A stretch of 64,000 nt of DNA, taken from positions 57,243,949 through 57,307,948 of the forward strand of contig CM050449.1 in assembly GCA_027563935.2 (NCBI GenBank), in the 5' to 3' direction. The notes beneath the pieces are model-generated. The model was not told the DNA's origin, did no database searches, and saw nothing but the letters and a program-made list of their open reading frames with translations. Origin of the DNA: Costus lasius (Eukaryota > Streptophyta > Magnoliopsida > Zingiberales > Costaceae). Below, piece by piece: positions 11,187 to 23,521 of this stretch. The position numbers and the translations under genes were made by a program. Every line of letters starts with the position of its first letter. Position 1 is the first letter of the stretch.

Positions 11187-13732
11187 TGTAACGCCCTCGA
11201 TTTTCTGAATTACGATTTAAGGTTAGAAATTCTGTTTCTGTATTTTTATCTGTTAAAATTTTGGGATTTTTGCCTAATTGTAGGACTTTTTCCTACAGGG
11301 CAAAAATAATTATTTTCGTTGGGGCTTCGAACCCTCAACCTTGACTATTTGCTCCTGGAATTCTTACACCATGGTGGTGCATATTTCTGTGTTATTGGAG
11401 TGGCGCATGGTGGTTAAGCCCAGGTAAGCCCATTAAAGCCGATTTCCACTTAAGTTAATTGGGTTATTGGATCTTGGATCCGTTTGGGGTGGAAAAAAAA
11501 AAAAAAAAGGGGGAAAATTCGTGAGAGCTCCTCTCCCTCACGATTTTTGGTTTGTTTCTTGCCCTAGCCGCCTGTGTTGTCGCCCCTCACTGTGCTTGGC
11601 GCCTCCTGCAAATTTCTGACGCTGGTGGTGGCAGACTGGTGGTGGACGAACTTTCTGGAGATCCCTGATCCTCTGTTTTGGCGTTTTCTCTGTGGGCGAT
11701 TTTTTCTGGTGAGTAATTCGATCCTAAGGAGTCTAATCCGCTAAATTTTAGATTATCATTCAATTAAAATTCGTTATGGTCGAATTCAAATAATTATAGG
11801 GTTTTAAAATCCTGTTCTGCTGAAATCTGCATTCTCTAATCTGACCTTTGTGTACTATAACCCTAATATCTCATGGCCTATAGATCCAAATCGTATGAAA
11901 CAAATTTTGTATGAAACTAGACACATTCGGCTTTAATTTGAATATGATATCGACCATATCAGAGCTGTATTTGTATTTCAATCTGTATTGCAATCTAGCT
12001 GTACAAAATCAGTTTTCTGGAAATCTGGATTTCGACCTTTATGTGTTCGAACCATCATATCTCCCTAGGTATAGCTCGAAATCCTGTGAAACCAGTTTTA
12101 TTAGACCGTAGGCTTGAAGAGCTTCATTTTGACTCCCATAACGCCTATTTTCGATTAGTTATTGGATCTGAAATATATGTCGCAATTCTGATATATGAAT
12201 CTGTTTTCTTGAAATCTGAAATTCTGACCATCCCATGTTCGAACCCTTATATGAATCTGGGTATTGGAGGCCAGAGTGCCACGTCCTAACAAGACAGGGG
12301 CCACCCACTGATACCTCCTCTACCATTCAGTTCTGGGTATTGGAGGCCAGAGTGCCACGTCCTAACAAGACGGGGGCCACCCACTAATACCTCCTCTACC
12401 ATTCAGTTCTGGGTATTGGAGGCCAGGGTGCCACGTCCTGACAAGACGGGGGCCACCCACTGATACCTCCTCTACCATTCAGTTCTGGGTATTGGAGGCC
12501 AGAGTGCCACGTCCTAACAAGACGGGGGCCACCCACTGATACCTCCTCTACCATTCAGTTCTGGGTATTGGAGGCCAGAGTGCCACGTCCTAACAAGACG
12601 GGGGCCACCCACTGATACCTCCTCTACCATTCTGTTCTGGGTATTGGAGACCAGAGTGCCACGTCCTGACAAGATGGGGGCCACCCACTGATATCTCCTC
12701 TACCATTCTGTTTCTGATATGCATGCATTGTCTTGTCCTCGGCAGAGGTGGGGTCAGACCTTCTGTGGTCATCAGGCCTTCTGTGGCCTTTCTGTTTCCG
12801 ATGTAGACTATCCGTTTGGACTCTGAAAATTCTGATTTTCTGTCTGTCAGTTCTGATTTCTGTAGTTCTGTTTCGATCTGTATTTAGATGTATTAGGCGG
12901 TGTGGTTAGTTGGTATGGGTTGGTATATTCATATCCTACCTGCTTGAAGCCTATTGTTACAAGTATCTGTATTTGATTGTGTTTTGTTTCTGATATGAGT
13001 GTGCATGTTAAGCTGATTTATTTTATCTGTTAAATAAAAGAATTTCAACTTAAGCATGATATTTTTGATGTGTACTATGGATGACTTTTAGTGTCTTTTA
13101 CTCACTGAGCTTTTTAGCTCACCTCCGTTGTTTAAATGTTTTCAGGTGAGACATCAAGACAGTAACCGCTACAGCTAATTGTTATGATGCTAATGTTTGA
13201 TGTAATTTCTAAGAATTTTCTTCTAAAAATTTATCAGGCCTGCGTGCCTAATTTGTTATGACTTATGTGACACGTTTTATCTCCTGAGGGCTTATGCCTG
13301 TTTTCAGGATATTATATTATAGTTGTCTCGTTTAAATTATTGGATACGAGTCTTGGATTCTTTTAGTGAATTGGTTCTTATTTTGAAATGTCCGATTTGA
13401 GATGTGTAACCGAATTTGTGTTGTTTTAGTATCTGAATAATCAGTTCTGCATATTTCTGAAATTCCACATATGTGTAGTGTGGACATTTGTTGTTGTTAC
13501 ATGTGTGTCTGTGCAGCAGTAGTTTAGTATACTTGCTGCCGGATTTTTTCTGAACTTCCGGATTTCTATTTCCTAGTAAATCGATCCTACTCAGTTCTGT
13601 GCGGTTTTCAGTTCCGTAGTAATGTCCTTCGATGCCGCTTTCTTCTTGTGTTTTAATGGAAGAGTAAAAAAATTTTTGAAACCCCGTATTTTACTTGTAT
13701 GCGTGTGGGGTGTGATTCTGAGGGATGTTACA
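11187..13732 (+). repeat. Gypsy-C 5' LTR (2546 bp, internally deleted)
   Basis: Begins TGTAACGCCC and ends GATGTTACA. Relative to the 3.47-kb 3' LTR it lacks about 920 bp after CGAACCCTTATAT (about 12252), directly before the 76-bp repeat array. Outside that gap the two LTRs differ at only a few sites that I could see, so the deletion is recent. Confidence 0.93.
12259..12714 (+). repeat. 76-bp tandem repeat, six units, in Gypsy-C 5' LTR
   Basis: Units start at 12259, 12335, 12411, 12487, 12563 and 12639. Each contains GTGCCACGTCC followed by ACAAGACGGGGG or a near variant. The ACGT core resembles plant bZIP-type sites. The last unit is the most diverged. The same six-unit array is in the 3' LTR. 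Confidence 0.95.
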
Positions 13733-13734
13733 GA

Positions 13735-13746
13735 TGGTATCAGAGC
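13735..13746 (+). other. Gypsy-C primer-binding site (initiator tRNA-Met type)
   Basis: TGGTATCAGAGC, two bases after the LTR end. Confidence 0.93.
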
Positions 13747-13879
13747 ATATTACTAGCAATTAGAAACTCGGGGGAAGGAAAACTCTGTTTGTGTATTGCT
13801 AGAAACCAAGATAGGATCTGATCCGTGATTGAATATTGGTTGTTATTCTACCGTGTTATGTGATGCAGGTAAAAACAAA

Positions 13880-15919
13880 ATGGTGCGACCAAGATCTAGC
13901 AGTAGCAACGGTGATCAATAGTCTGATCTGAGGCAGACCATGGAGGCTATGACTGCTATGATGCAACAACAGAACGCATTCATTCAGCAGCAAACTCAGA
14001 TGATGCAGCAGCAGCAGGCGCAGCACATGGAGGTTCAGCAACAGTTATTGCAGCGGCTGTCGCAGACACAGTCTCAGTCACAGGCACAACCGGCTGGTTC
14101 TCCTCTGGGTGATGGCGCACATCAACGATATGCTCGGTTGGTCCGAGAGTTTCAGCACCTGAACCCGACTACATTTTATGGTAGTCCGGGGCCCAGAGCG
14201 GCTGAGGATTGGCTTTTGACACTGGAAAAGATTTTCCAGGTTTTGCGCTGTGATGATGCAGACAAGCTATGTTTGTCTGTCTTCATGTTGCGTGGAGATG
14301 CTGAAGATTGGTGGAAGGGAGTCGTCAGACTGGCGGCAACTGAATCCAGAGTTGTTGATTGGCAATACTTCATGATGAAGTTCAATGCTAAGTTTTTCCC
14401 CTCTAGCTTATCTGAGGAGCGCGAGGTGGAGTTTATTCGTCTTGAGCAGGGCGACCTGACGGTGGATCAGTATGAAGCCACATTCGCTCGGTTGTCGGGG
14501 TATGCTCCTCACTTAGTCAACACCGAGGAAAGAAGAGCCAAGAAGTTTCAGCGGGGTTTGAGGAAAGATATCAGGACAAGGGTAGCTATGCTACACTTGG
14601 AAACTTATGCTGAAGTGGTAGACAGGGCTCGCACTGCTGAGAGGTGCATTGCGGAGATGGCTGCAGATACTATTCCAGTCACTGCACCCGCCCCTACTTC
14701 TGTGACTTACGCACCCACTCTGGGTGGTAAGGATAAGAAGAATTTCAAGAAGAAGAAGGATGGTACTTTGCGCATGTGCATCGATTACCGTCAACTCAAT
14801 CAAGTGACTGTTAAGAATAAGTACCCATTACCCCGTATTGATGATCTCTTTGATCAGTTGCAGGGTGCTACTGTATTCTCTAAAATTGATCTGAGGTCTG
14901 GCTATTATCAGATGAAAGTTCAGGAGGAGGATGTACCTAAAACTGCATTCAGGACCAGGTATGGGCACTATGAGTTTCTTGTTATGCCCTTTGGACTGAC
15001 AAATGCCCCTGCGGTGTTTATGGATCTGATGAACAGGGTATTTCATGAGCTCCTGGACAAATGTGTGGTCGTCTTCATTGATGATATTCTGATCTACTCC
15101 AAGAATGCGCAAGATCACTCTCAGGATTTGCGCAAGGTGCTGGAGATTCTGAGGCTGAAGCAGCTGTATGCTAAGGCCAGCAAATGCGAGTTCTGGCTAA
15201 ATCAGATTGGCTTTCTGGGGCACATTATTTCTGATCAGGGTGTGTTTGTGGATCCAGTGAAGGTGGAGGCCATTCTTCACTGGGGAAGACCAACTACAGC
15301 GACTGAGGTCAGAAGTTTTCTAGGCTTAGCTGGATATTACCGCCGCTTTGTGGAAGGTTTTTCCAAGCTGGCAGGTCCTCTGACTAAGCTAACTAGTAAA
15401 AATTTAAAGTTTGAGTGGTCTGATGATTGTGAGTCTAGTTTTCAGGAACTGAAAAGAGACTGACCAGTGCTCCTATCCTCATCATTCCCTGTGATGGAGA
15501 GAAGTTCACTGTTTACACTGATGCCTCTGGTAAGGGTCTGGGTGCTGTACTGATGCAGCAAGGAAAGGTAGTCGCTTATGCTTCAAGGCAACTCAAGGAC
15601 TATGAAGTAAACTACCCCACTCATGATCTGGAGTTGGCAGCTGTAGTTTTTGCCTTGAAAATCTGGAGGCACTATCTGTTTGGACAGACATTTGAATTGT
15701 TTACAGATCACCAGAGCTTGAAGTATATCTTCACTCAGAAAGAGCTGAATATGAGACAGAGGCGATGGCTTGAATTGATAAAGGATTATGACTTCACCAT
15801 CCAATATCAGTCTGGTAAAGCCAATGTGGTGGCTGATGCTCTTAGTCGGTATCCTGTGACTCAGATAGCTGCACTACGAGTCCAGGAGTGGCGACTATTG
15901 CAGGAGTTCAGTGACATGC
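13880..15919 (+). pseudogene. gag-pol: Gypsy-C gag fused to reverse transcriptase/RNase H, broken
   Basis: The family start is at 13880 (Met-Val-Arg, as in Gypsy-G), but codon 14 is TAG (13919-13921). An in-frame Met at 13940 opens 507 codons. These hold a Gln-rich N-terminus, the gag core ([11 protein letters not shown] through DWWKGVVRL and [12 protein letters not shown]), then an abrupt join near 14740-14760 to [17 protein letters not shown] of reverse transcriptase. The zinc knuckles, the protease and the start of reverse transcriptase, present in Gypsy-G, are missing (about 1.1 kb). The join lies in an AAG-rich tract common to both ends. FIDDIL, the reverse-transcriptase active site, is intact. 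A 1-bp loss near 15455 ends the frame at 15463; RNase H continues in another frame ([26 protein letters not shown]) until the solo LTR at 15920. Confidence 0.93.
15915..15919. repeat. Left target-site duplication of solo LTR I (CATGC)
   Basis: CATGC before the LTR, repeated at 17624-17628. Removing the LTR plus one copy restores the gypsy reading frame across the site. Confidence 0.93.
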
Positions 15920-17623
15920 TGAAGAAACCCCTTAAAATGGGGGGCAAAAACCCTAGTCATGGCGCTAATGAAAAATATGCTAGCGGAAGCAAGGGTTTAA
16001 GATCATTTGCATGCCATATGTTCAACTATAACCGATTGAATAGATTGAGAGGGAAATTCATACCAACGCCATATGCTTGGAAGTCGGCTTGGATGAAGAG
16101 AACAAATTAGATCTCCTCCACAAGTTCACACACAAGATGAAGATGCTTACTCCTTGCGGTCCCTTGTGCTAGCAAGACACCCAAGCTTTTTCTTTTGTCG
16201 AATGGAAAAAGGGGGTGATGAGATGATTCCCTCTTGGCCGAGAGCTCCTCTTGCCAAAGCTTCTCTCTTTTTCCGATCGCCCAACCAAAGAGCTAGGCGT
16301 TGAAACAAAGAGCAAAACGCATATGCGTTTTTGGCGTTGGAGCAAAAACCGGTTTGATTACTTACCATAAATGGAAGACAATCAAGCCATGCGTTTAAGC
16401 CAACCCTAAAACGCCTATTGACATTGAACCAAGCGTTCACCTTTGTGAACCGGTTCAATCCAATAACGTCAAATCGACTTTGGTTCTTCAAACCAAACCG
16501 AAATAGCTCAAGCCACTTGGTCTAGACCAAATCGAACCCCAAGGCTCATGATCTAACCATTCATCTCCTGATGCCCCTGATCTCTTCGATCTAGCATCAT
16601 CTCTCTCGATCGAAGCTTACCGATCTCAAGTCCTAATCAATCAAACATGATCAGACCAGATCTCACTTACAATCAGAGATTAAATCCCTCTAATCTGAAC
16701 TCAAAGAATTCAGTCCATACGATCTGACTCAAGTAAGCCATATCACCAAATTGTGCGACCCTGAGGGTTTCCTCTAAATGTCGGTAACGATAACTTACGT
16801 TATCACGATCAGTGAGGGGTATCTAGCAACACATCACTGTCTCCCGATATAAAGGAAAGAGTCTTCCAAGACTACTCCCAAACCATAGCACAAGTGTGAA
16901 TCAAACTCACAAGGCATACATGTATCCTTTGCCACTGGACGTTCTTATTGGACAAGCATGTCAAGCCTGTAACTCCAATACGATGAGCATGATTAGATCA
17001 GATGAACATAGTCATCTGGGTATGGCCATACACTTCCTCAATCATCTCATATAGGGGGGGCCCCTTAGAACATCACACTCCTTGAACAAGGAGACGGCAA
17101 TCCTTTATCTATCACAAGTGCCCTAACCTGACTCAAGCTCACCATCCAAGATAGTCTATAATCATTATGTTTCAAATGATATTGAACTACCTCAAGACAA
17201 TGACAATCATCATTTAGAAACACAAGTGATCTCAAGTCAGAGGACATGTGCCACTTGCTGCTTACAGGGATCATTCACATCGTGACAAGCAATGGAATAT
17301 CCCAGTAGGGTCTGTCCAGTACATCCAATGTACCCATGAGTCTACATCTTATTCCATGCTCGAAGCATCCTATAAGATTAGCACTCATATTAGTCTCAAT
17401 CATATCAAGGCTGTCTCAGTTCACCAAGATATCTCGACTAAGGACTTATAGCCTGTCAGCCTAGCTGAACAGCTTTGAGACATTATTCAGAAGTACACTT
17501 ATTACAGCAGACAAGGTAACAATCTGAATAACAACCATGCCTTTATAAACACAAGAGTTTATTACATGATACTTTTACAATCCCAAAGGCCTCAAACATT
17601 AGCCTTAAGGGCATACCCCAACA
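15920..17623 (-). repeat. Solo copia LTR I (1704 bp) inside Gypsy-C pol
   Basis: Runs from TGAAGAAACCCC to CCCCAACA with the duplication CATGC on both sides and no internal region. It belongs to the same copia family as the other LTRs here but has its own 3'-end variant. A solo LTR with matching target duplication is the expected product of LTR-LTR recombination that removed gag-pol. It keeps the conserved 69-codon frame (17065-17274). Confidence 0.95.
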
Positions 17624-17628
17624 CATGC

Positions 17629-19135
17629 ATCTGAGTGTGACTCCGGGTGAGAGAGGCGGTCTTCTGGCTTCTCTCAGGGTTCAGTCAGACTTACTGCAGA
17701 GACTGAGATCAGGGCAGCAGTCAGATCAGGATATTCTACGGTGGAAAGAGAGGTCTGAGCAAGGCTGGGATGAGAATTTTAGTATGTCGGATGATGGTCT
17801 CCTCAGATTCCGTAGAAGGGTCTGTGTCCCTGAGGACCCTGAGTTGAGAAATGACATTCTTAAGGAAAGTCATTGCACTAAGTATACCGTTCATCCTGGT
17901 AGTACCAAGATGTATCAGGATCTGAAAAAGACTTTCTGGTGGCATGGTATGAAGAAGGATGTGCATTTGTTTGTGTCCAGATGTTTGACTTGCCAAACCG
18001 TGAAGGCTGAGCATCAGAGGCCGGGCGGTTTGATGCAGTCTCTCCCTATTCCTCAGTGGAAGTGGGAGCATATCAGTATGGACTTTGTGTGTGGACTGCC
18101 CAATACCAGAAGGAGTCATGATGCCGTATGGGTGATTGTGGACAGACTCACGAAGTCAGCTCACTTCTTACCGATTAAAATGACTTACAGTTTGGATCGG
18201 TTAGCAAAACTGTACATCGATGAGATAGTCAGATTACATGGAGTTCCTTTGGACATTGTCTCTGATCGTGATCCTCAATTTCTGTCCAGGTTTTGGAAGA
18301 AATTACAGGAAGATTTGGGAACTAATCTGAGTTTTAGCACTGCATATCATCCTCAATCTGATGGTCAGACAGAGAGAACTATTCAGACACTTGAGGATCT
18401 TCTGAGATCTTATGTGATTGACTGGTCTGTTGAGTGGGATCTGGACTTATCACTGATAGAGTTCACCTACAACAATAGCTTTCACTCTAGCATACAGATG
18501 GCTCCGTATGAGGCCCTATATGGGAGGAAATGTAGAACACCTAATGCTGGGAGGAAACTGGGGACAGAACAGTGCTAAGGTCTGATGCTGTGCAGGAAGC
18601 CACTGAGAAGATCAGAGAAATTCAGAAAAAGATGAAGATTGCTCAGGATAGACAGAAGAGTTATGCTGATGTGAGGCGGCGTCCTCTTGAGTTTTTGGTG
18701 GGAGAGCATGTTTTCCTAAAGGTCTCACCTATGAAAGGGGTGATGAGATTTGGGAAGAAGGGAAAATTGAGTCCCAGGTACATTGGTCCCTTTGATATCA
18801 TTGAGAGGGTTGGACCTGTGGCATACCGACTTGCTTTGCCCCCATCACTGGAACACCTCCATAATGTGTTCCATGTTTCTGCACTCAGAAAATATTGTTC
18901 TGATCCTTCTCATGTTCTGGAGTTGGAACCTCTTCAGCTTGAAGAGAACATGACTTTGGTGGTGAAACCTCTCAGAATTGAAGATAGAAAAGAGAAAGTG
19001 CTGAGAAATAAGGTTATTCCACTTGTGAAAGTCATCTGGGGAAATCAGTCTGTTGAAGAAGCCTCTTGGGAGGTTGAAGCAGATATGAGAAAGGAGCATC
19101 CTCACCTGTTCAGTGACGGGCTTGGTCAGCTTTAG
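17629..19135 (+). pseudogene. gag-pol: Gypsy-C integrase with chromodomain-like C-terminus, one frameshift
   Basis: Continuation of the pol frame after the solo LTR. It contains the HHCC zinc-binding part (HPGSTKMYQDL to CLTCQ) and the integrase core with all three acidic residues: Asp in ISMDFVCG, Asp in SDRDPQF, and Glu 35 residues later in GQTERT. A 1-bp loss near 18541 shifts the frame, which ends at 18578; the protein continues in the other frame from before 18572. The tail has a GPF-type motif (LSPRYIGPFDIIERVG) and ends in a SWEVEADMRKEHPHLF segment typical of chromovirus chromodomain tails. The stop is TAG at 19133. Loss of the frame means no functional integrase from this copy. Confidence 0.93.
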
Positions 19136-19150
19136 AGGACTAAAGCTCTA

Positions 19151-19164
19151 TAAGGGGGGGAGGA
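19151..19164 (+). other. Gypsy-C polypurine tract
   Basis: TAAGGGGGGGAGGA ending directly at the 3' LTR start; the primer for plus-strand synthesis. Confidence 0.85.
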
Positions 19165-22100
19165 TGTAACGCCCTCGATTTTCTGAATTACGATTTAAGG
19201 TTAGAAATTCTGTTTCTGTATTTTTATCTGTTAAAATTTTGGGATTTTTGCCTAATTGTAGGACTTTTTCCTACAGGGCAAAAATAATTATTTTCGTTGG
19301 GGCTTCGAACCCTCAACCTTGACTATTTGCTCCTGGAATTCTTCCACCATGGTGGCGCATATTTCTGTGTTATTGGAGTGGCGCATGGTGGTTAAGCCCA
19401 GGTAAGCCCATTAAAGCCGATTTCCACTTAAGTTAATTGGGTTATTGGATCTTGGATCCGTTTGGGGTGGAAAAAAAAAAAAAAGGGGGAAAATTCGTGA
19501 GAGCTCCTCTCCCTCACGATTTTTGGTTTGTTTCTTGCCCTAGCCGCCTGTGTTGTCGCCCCTCACTGTGCTTGGCGCCTCCTGCAAATTTCTGACGCTG
19601 GTGGTGGCAGACTGGTGGTGGACGAACTTTCTGGAGATCCCTGATCCTCTGTTTTGGCGTTTTCTCTGTGGGCGATTTTTTCTGGTGAGTAATTCGATCC
19701 TAAGGAGTCTAATCCGCTAAATTTTAGATTATCATTCAATTAAAATTCGTTATGGTCGAATTCAAATAATTATAGGGTTTTAAAATCCTATTCTGCTGAA
19801 ATCTGCATTCTCTAATCTGACCTTTGTGTACTATAACCCTAATATCTCATGGCCTATAGATCCAAATCGTATGAAACAAATTTTGTATGAAACTAGACAC
19901 ATTCGGCTTTAATTTGAATATGATATCGACCATATCAGAGCTGTATTTGTATTTCAATCTGTATTGCAATCTAGCTGTACAAAATCAGTTTTCTGGAAAT
20001 CTGGATTTCGACCTTTATGTGTTCGAACCATCATATCTCCCTAGGTATAGCTCGAAATCCTGTGAAACCAGTTTTATTAGACCGTAGGCTTGAAGAGCTT
20101 CATTTTGACTCCCATAACGCCTATTTTCGATTAGTTATTGGATCTGAAATATATGTCGCAATTCTGATATATGAATCTGTTTTCTTGAAATCTGAAATTC
20201 TGACCATCCCATGTTCGAACCCTTATATCTTCCTGCCTACAATTCGAAATCTTGTGAAACCAGTTTTATTGGAAACTAGATTCAGAGAGCTTCATTTTGA
20301 ATACAATATTGACTAGCTTTGGTTCGAAATTGGACCAAAAATATATGTTGCAATCTGACAATATAAATCTGCTATGTTTTGGTTAGACGAAAATTCCCTT
20401 GTGAGAAAAATTATCCTGTATGGTTTAATCTCTTAAATTGTGGTCTGTAGTTCTTCTAAAATTTATTTGCTTGATGAGAAATTTTAGAGAAAACAAAATT
20501 GGGGATTTAACTAAGAACTTAGGAATTTTTGAAAATCATGGTTCGAGCCAATTTTGGGGCTTTTGTCAATTTTCTTCACAAACGTGTAATTAAAATTATC
20601 TGTAGTGGGGGACTGAAATTAATTACATGAAATTTGTACGTTCTGTTAAGGTTCTGAAAGTGGCGCCCCTTACAGTAATTTTATAGCTCACGGTTTTAGG
20701 AATTTTGAGGAGATTATTTCATGAATAATTTCTGTTCTGTATTTAAATGTTTGTTATATGAATAATTTCTGTTCTGTATTTAATTGTTTGTTATGTGGAT
20801 ATTTCCTGTTCTGTTTATATGTTGTGAAGTTTCTGAAAACCTTGAATGTGTTAAAACATTTGTGAGAACATAGAATGGTTTGACATGAATTAAGGTTAGT
20901 TGTAAGGAATTCACTCATATAATTTCTGTTCTGTGTTTAAGGACTGGATATTGGGGTGTGTCATTTTCTGGTTTGTTAGACTTTAGGCATAATGTAAGAA
21001 TTAAGTAGTGGTTGATCCTACTTCTCCGTTTCAGTATAATCTATTCTATAAAATTATGCCCTAGTGTAGCACTCTTCCGTGTCCTTACCCTCCTTCTGTG
21101 GCGCTGTAATGGTGCTGATAGTCTACTACGACCCTTGAGACACTATTTCTGTTCAGTTCTGGGTATTGGAGGCCAGAGTGCCACGTCCTAACAAGACGGG
21201 GGCCACCCACTGATACCTCCTCTACCATTCAGTTCTGGGTATTGGAGGCCAGAGTGCCACGTCCTAACAAGACGGGGGCCACCCACTGATACCTCCTCTA
21301 CCATTCAGTTCTGGGTATTGGAGGCCAGAGTGCCACGTCCTGACAAGACGGGGGCCACCCACTGATACCTCCTCTACCATTCAGTTCTGGGTATTGGAGG
21401 CCAGAGTGCCACGTCCTAACAAGACGGGGGCCACCCACTGATACCTCCTCTACCATTCAGTTCTGGGTATTGGAGGCCAGAGTGCCACGTCCTAACAAGA
21501 CGGGGGCCACCCACTGATACCTCCTCTACCATTCTGTTCTGGGTATTGGAGACCAGAGTGCCACGTCCTGACAAGATGGGGGCCACCCACTGATATCTCC
21601 TCTACCATTCTGTTTCTGATATGCATGCATTGTCTCGTCCTCGGCAGAGGTGGGGTCAGACCTTCTGTGGTCATCAGGCCTTCTGTGGCCTTTCTGTTTC
21701 CGATGTAGACTATCCGTTTGGACTCTGAAAATTCTGATTTTCTGTCTGTCAGTTCTGATTTCTGTAGTTCTGTTTCGATCTGTATTTAGATGTATTAGGC
21801 GGTGTGGTTAGTTGGTATGGGTTGGTATATTCATATCCTACCTGCTTGAAGCCTATTGTTACAAGTATCTGTATTTGATTGTGTTTTGTTTCTGATATGA
21901 GTGTGCATGTTAAGCTGATTTATTTTATCTGTTAAATAAAAGAATTTCAACTTAAGCATGATATTTTTGATGTGTACTATGGATGACTTTTAGTGTCTTT
22001 TACTCACTGAGCTTTTTAGCTCACCTCCGTTGTTTAAATGTTTTCAGGTGAGACATCAAGACAGTAACCGCTACAGCTAATTGTTATGATGCTAATGTTT

Positions 22101-22634
22101 GATGTAATTTCTAAGAATTTTCTTCTAAAAATTTATCAGGCCTGCGTGCCTAATTTGTTATGACTTATGTGACACGTTTTATCTCCTGAGGGCTTATGCC
22201 TGTTTTCAGGATATTATATTATAGTTGTCTCATTTAAATTATTGGATACGAGTCTTGGATTCTTTTAGTGAATTGGTTCTTATTTTGAAATGTCCGATTT
22301 GAGATGTGTAACCGAATTTGTGTTGTTTTAGTATCTGAATAATCAGTTCTGCATATTTCTGAAATTCCACATATGTGTAGTGTGGACATTTGTTGTTGTT
22401 ACATGTGTGTCTGTGCAGCAGTAGTTTAGTATACTTGCTGCCGGATTTTTTCTGAACTTCCGGATTTCTATTTCCTAGTAAATCGATCCTACTCAGTTCT
22501 GTGCGGTTTTCAGTTCCGTAGTAACGTCCTTCGATGCCGCTTTCTTCTTGTGTTTTAATGGAAGAGTAAAAAATTTTTTGAAACCCCGTATTTTACTTGT
22601 ATGCGTGTGGGGTGTGATTCTGAGGGATGTTACA
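19165..22634 (+). repeat. Gypsy-C 3' LTR (3470 bp, full length)
   Basis: Full version of the LTR, TGTAACGCCC to GATGTTACA. Bases about 20229-21158 are the stretch missing from the 5' LTR; there I see only AT-rich sequence with repeated ATTTCTGTTCTGTATTTAA-type segments near 20720-20800 and nothing gene-like. Confidence 0.95.
21161..21616 (+). repeat. 76-bp tandem repeat, six units, in Gypsy-C 3' LTR
   Basis: Units start at 21161, 21237, 21313, 21389, 21465 and 21541, each with the GTGCCACGTCC core. The unit number equals that in the 5' LTR, so the array was already present when the element inserted. Confidence 0.95.
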
Positions 22635-22639
22635 TGCGA
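22635..22639. repeat. Right target-site duplication of Gypsy-C (TGCGA)
   Basis: Matches 11182-11186; the D LTR continues with CCCTAAGGG. Confidence 0.93.
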
Positions 22640-23501
22640 CCCTAAGGGTTTCCTTTAAATGTCAGTAACGATAACTTACGTCATCACGATCAGCGAGGGG
22701 TATCTAGCAACACATCACTGTCTCCCGATATAAAGGAAAGAGTCTTCCAAGACTACACCCAAACCACAGCACAAGTGTGAATCAACTCACTAGGCATACA
22801 TGTTTCCTTTGCCACTGGATGTTCTTATTGGACAAGCCTGTCAAGCTTGTAACTCCAATATGATGATCATGATTAGATCAGATGAACATAGTCACCTGGG
22901 TATGGCCATACACTTTCTCAATCATCTCATCCAAGGGGGCCCTTTAGAACATCACACTCCAATGAAGGAGACGGCGATCCTTTATCTATCACTAGTGCCC
23001 TAACATGACTCAAGCTCACCATCCAAGATAGTCTATAACCATTATGTTTCAAATGATATTGAACTACCTCAAAACAATGGCAATCATCATTTAGAAACAC
23101 AAGTGATCTCAAGTCAGAGGAAATGTGCCACTTGTTGCAATCAAGGATTATTCACATTGTGACAAGCAATTGAATATCCTAGTAGGGTCTGTCCAGTACA
23201 TCCAATGTACCCATGAGTCTACATCTTATTCCATGCTCGAAGCATCCTATAAGATTAGAATACATATTAGTCTCAATCATATCAAGGCTGTATCATGTTC
23301 ACCAAGATATCTCGACTAAGGACAAAAGTGCATGTCAGCCTAGCTGAATAGCATTGAGACATTATTCAGAAGTATATGTATTGCAGCAGATAATATATCA
23401 ACCTGAATAACAACCATTGCCTTTATAAACATAAGAGTTTATACATGATACTGATACAATCCCAAGGCCTCAAACATTAGCCTTAAGGGCATACCCCAAC
23501 A
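22640..23501 (-). repeat. Copia-D 3' LTR, piece 3 of 3
   Basis: Last part of the D 3' LTR, ending GGGCATACCCCAACA and followed by the reverse-complemented polypurine tract (ATCTCCCACTTGCAC). The stem-loop here is altered (GATAAC/GTCATC), in keeping with age. Confidence 0.9.
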
Positions 23502-23521
23502 ATCTCCCACTTGCACTTAAT

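Larger units (their letters stand above)
11187..22634 (+). mobile_element. Gypsy-C, Ty3/gypsy chromovirus-like element with internal decay
   Basis: Plus-strand gypsy element: 5' LTR 11187-13732, primer-binding site 13735-13746, gag-pol remnants 13880-19135, polypurine tract up to 19164, 3' LTR 19165-22634, target duplication TGCGA. A solo copia LTR (15920-17623) sits inside pol. The enzyme order (protease lost, reverse transcriptase, RNase H, then integrase with a chromodomain-like tail) and the long LTRs suggest the Tekay/Del clade. That clade call is inference. Confidence 0.92.

Noticed and set aside
12259..12714. Regularly spaced repeats as a CRISPR array
   Set aside because: Units are contiguous 76-bp repeats without unique spacers, inside a plant LTR.
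15450..15463. Programmed frameshift in Gypsy-C pol
   Set aside because: The related Gypsy-G reads through without a shift, and C has another 1-bp loss and other damage, so a random deletion is more likely.
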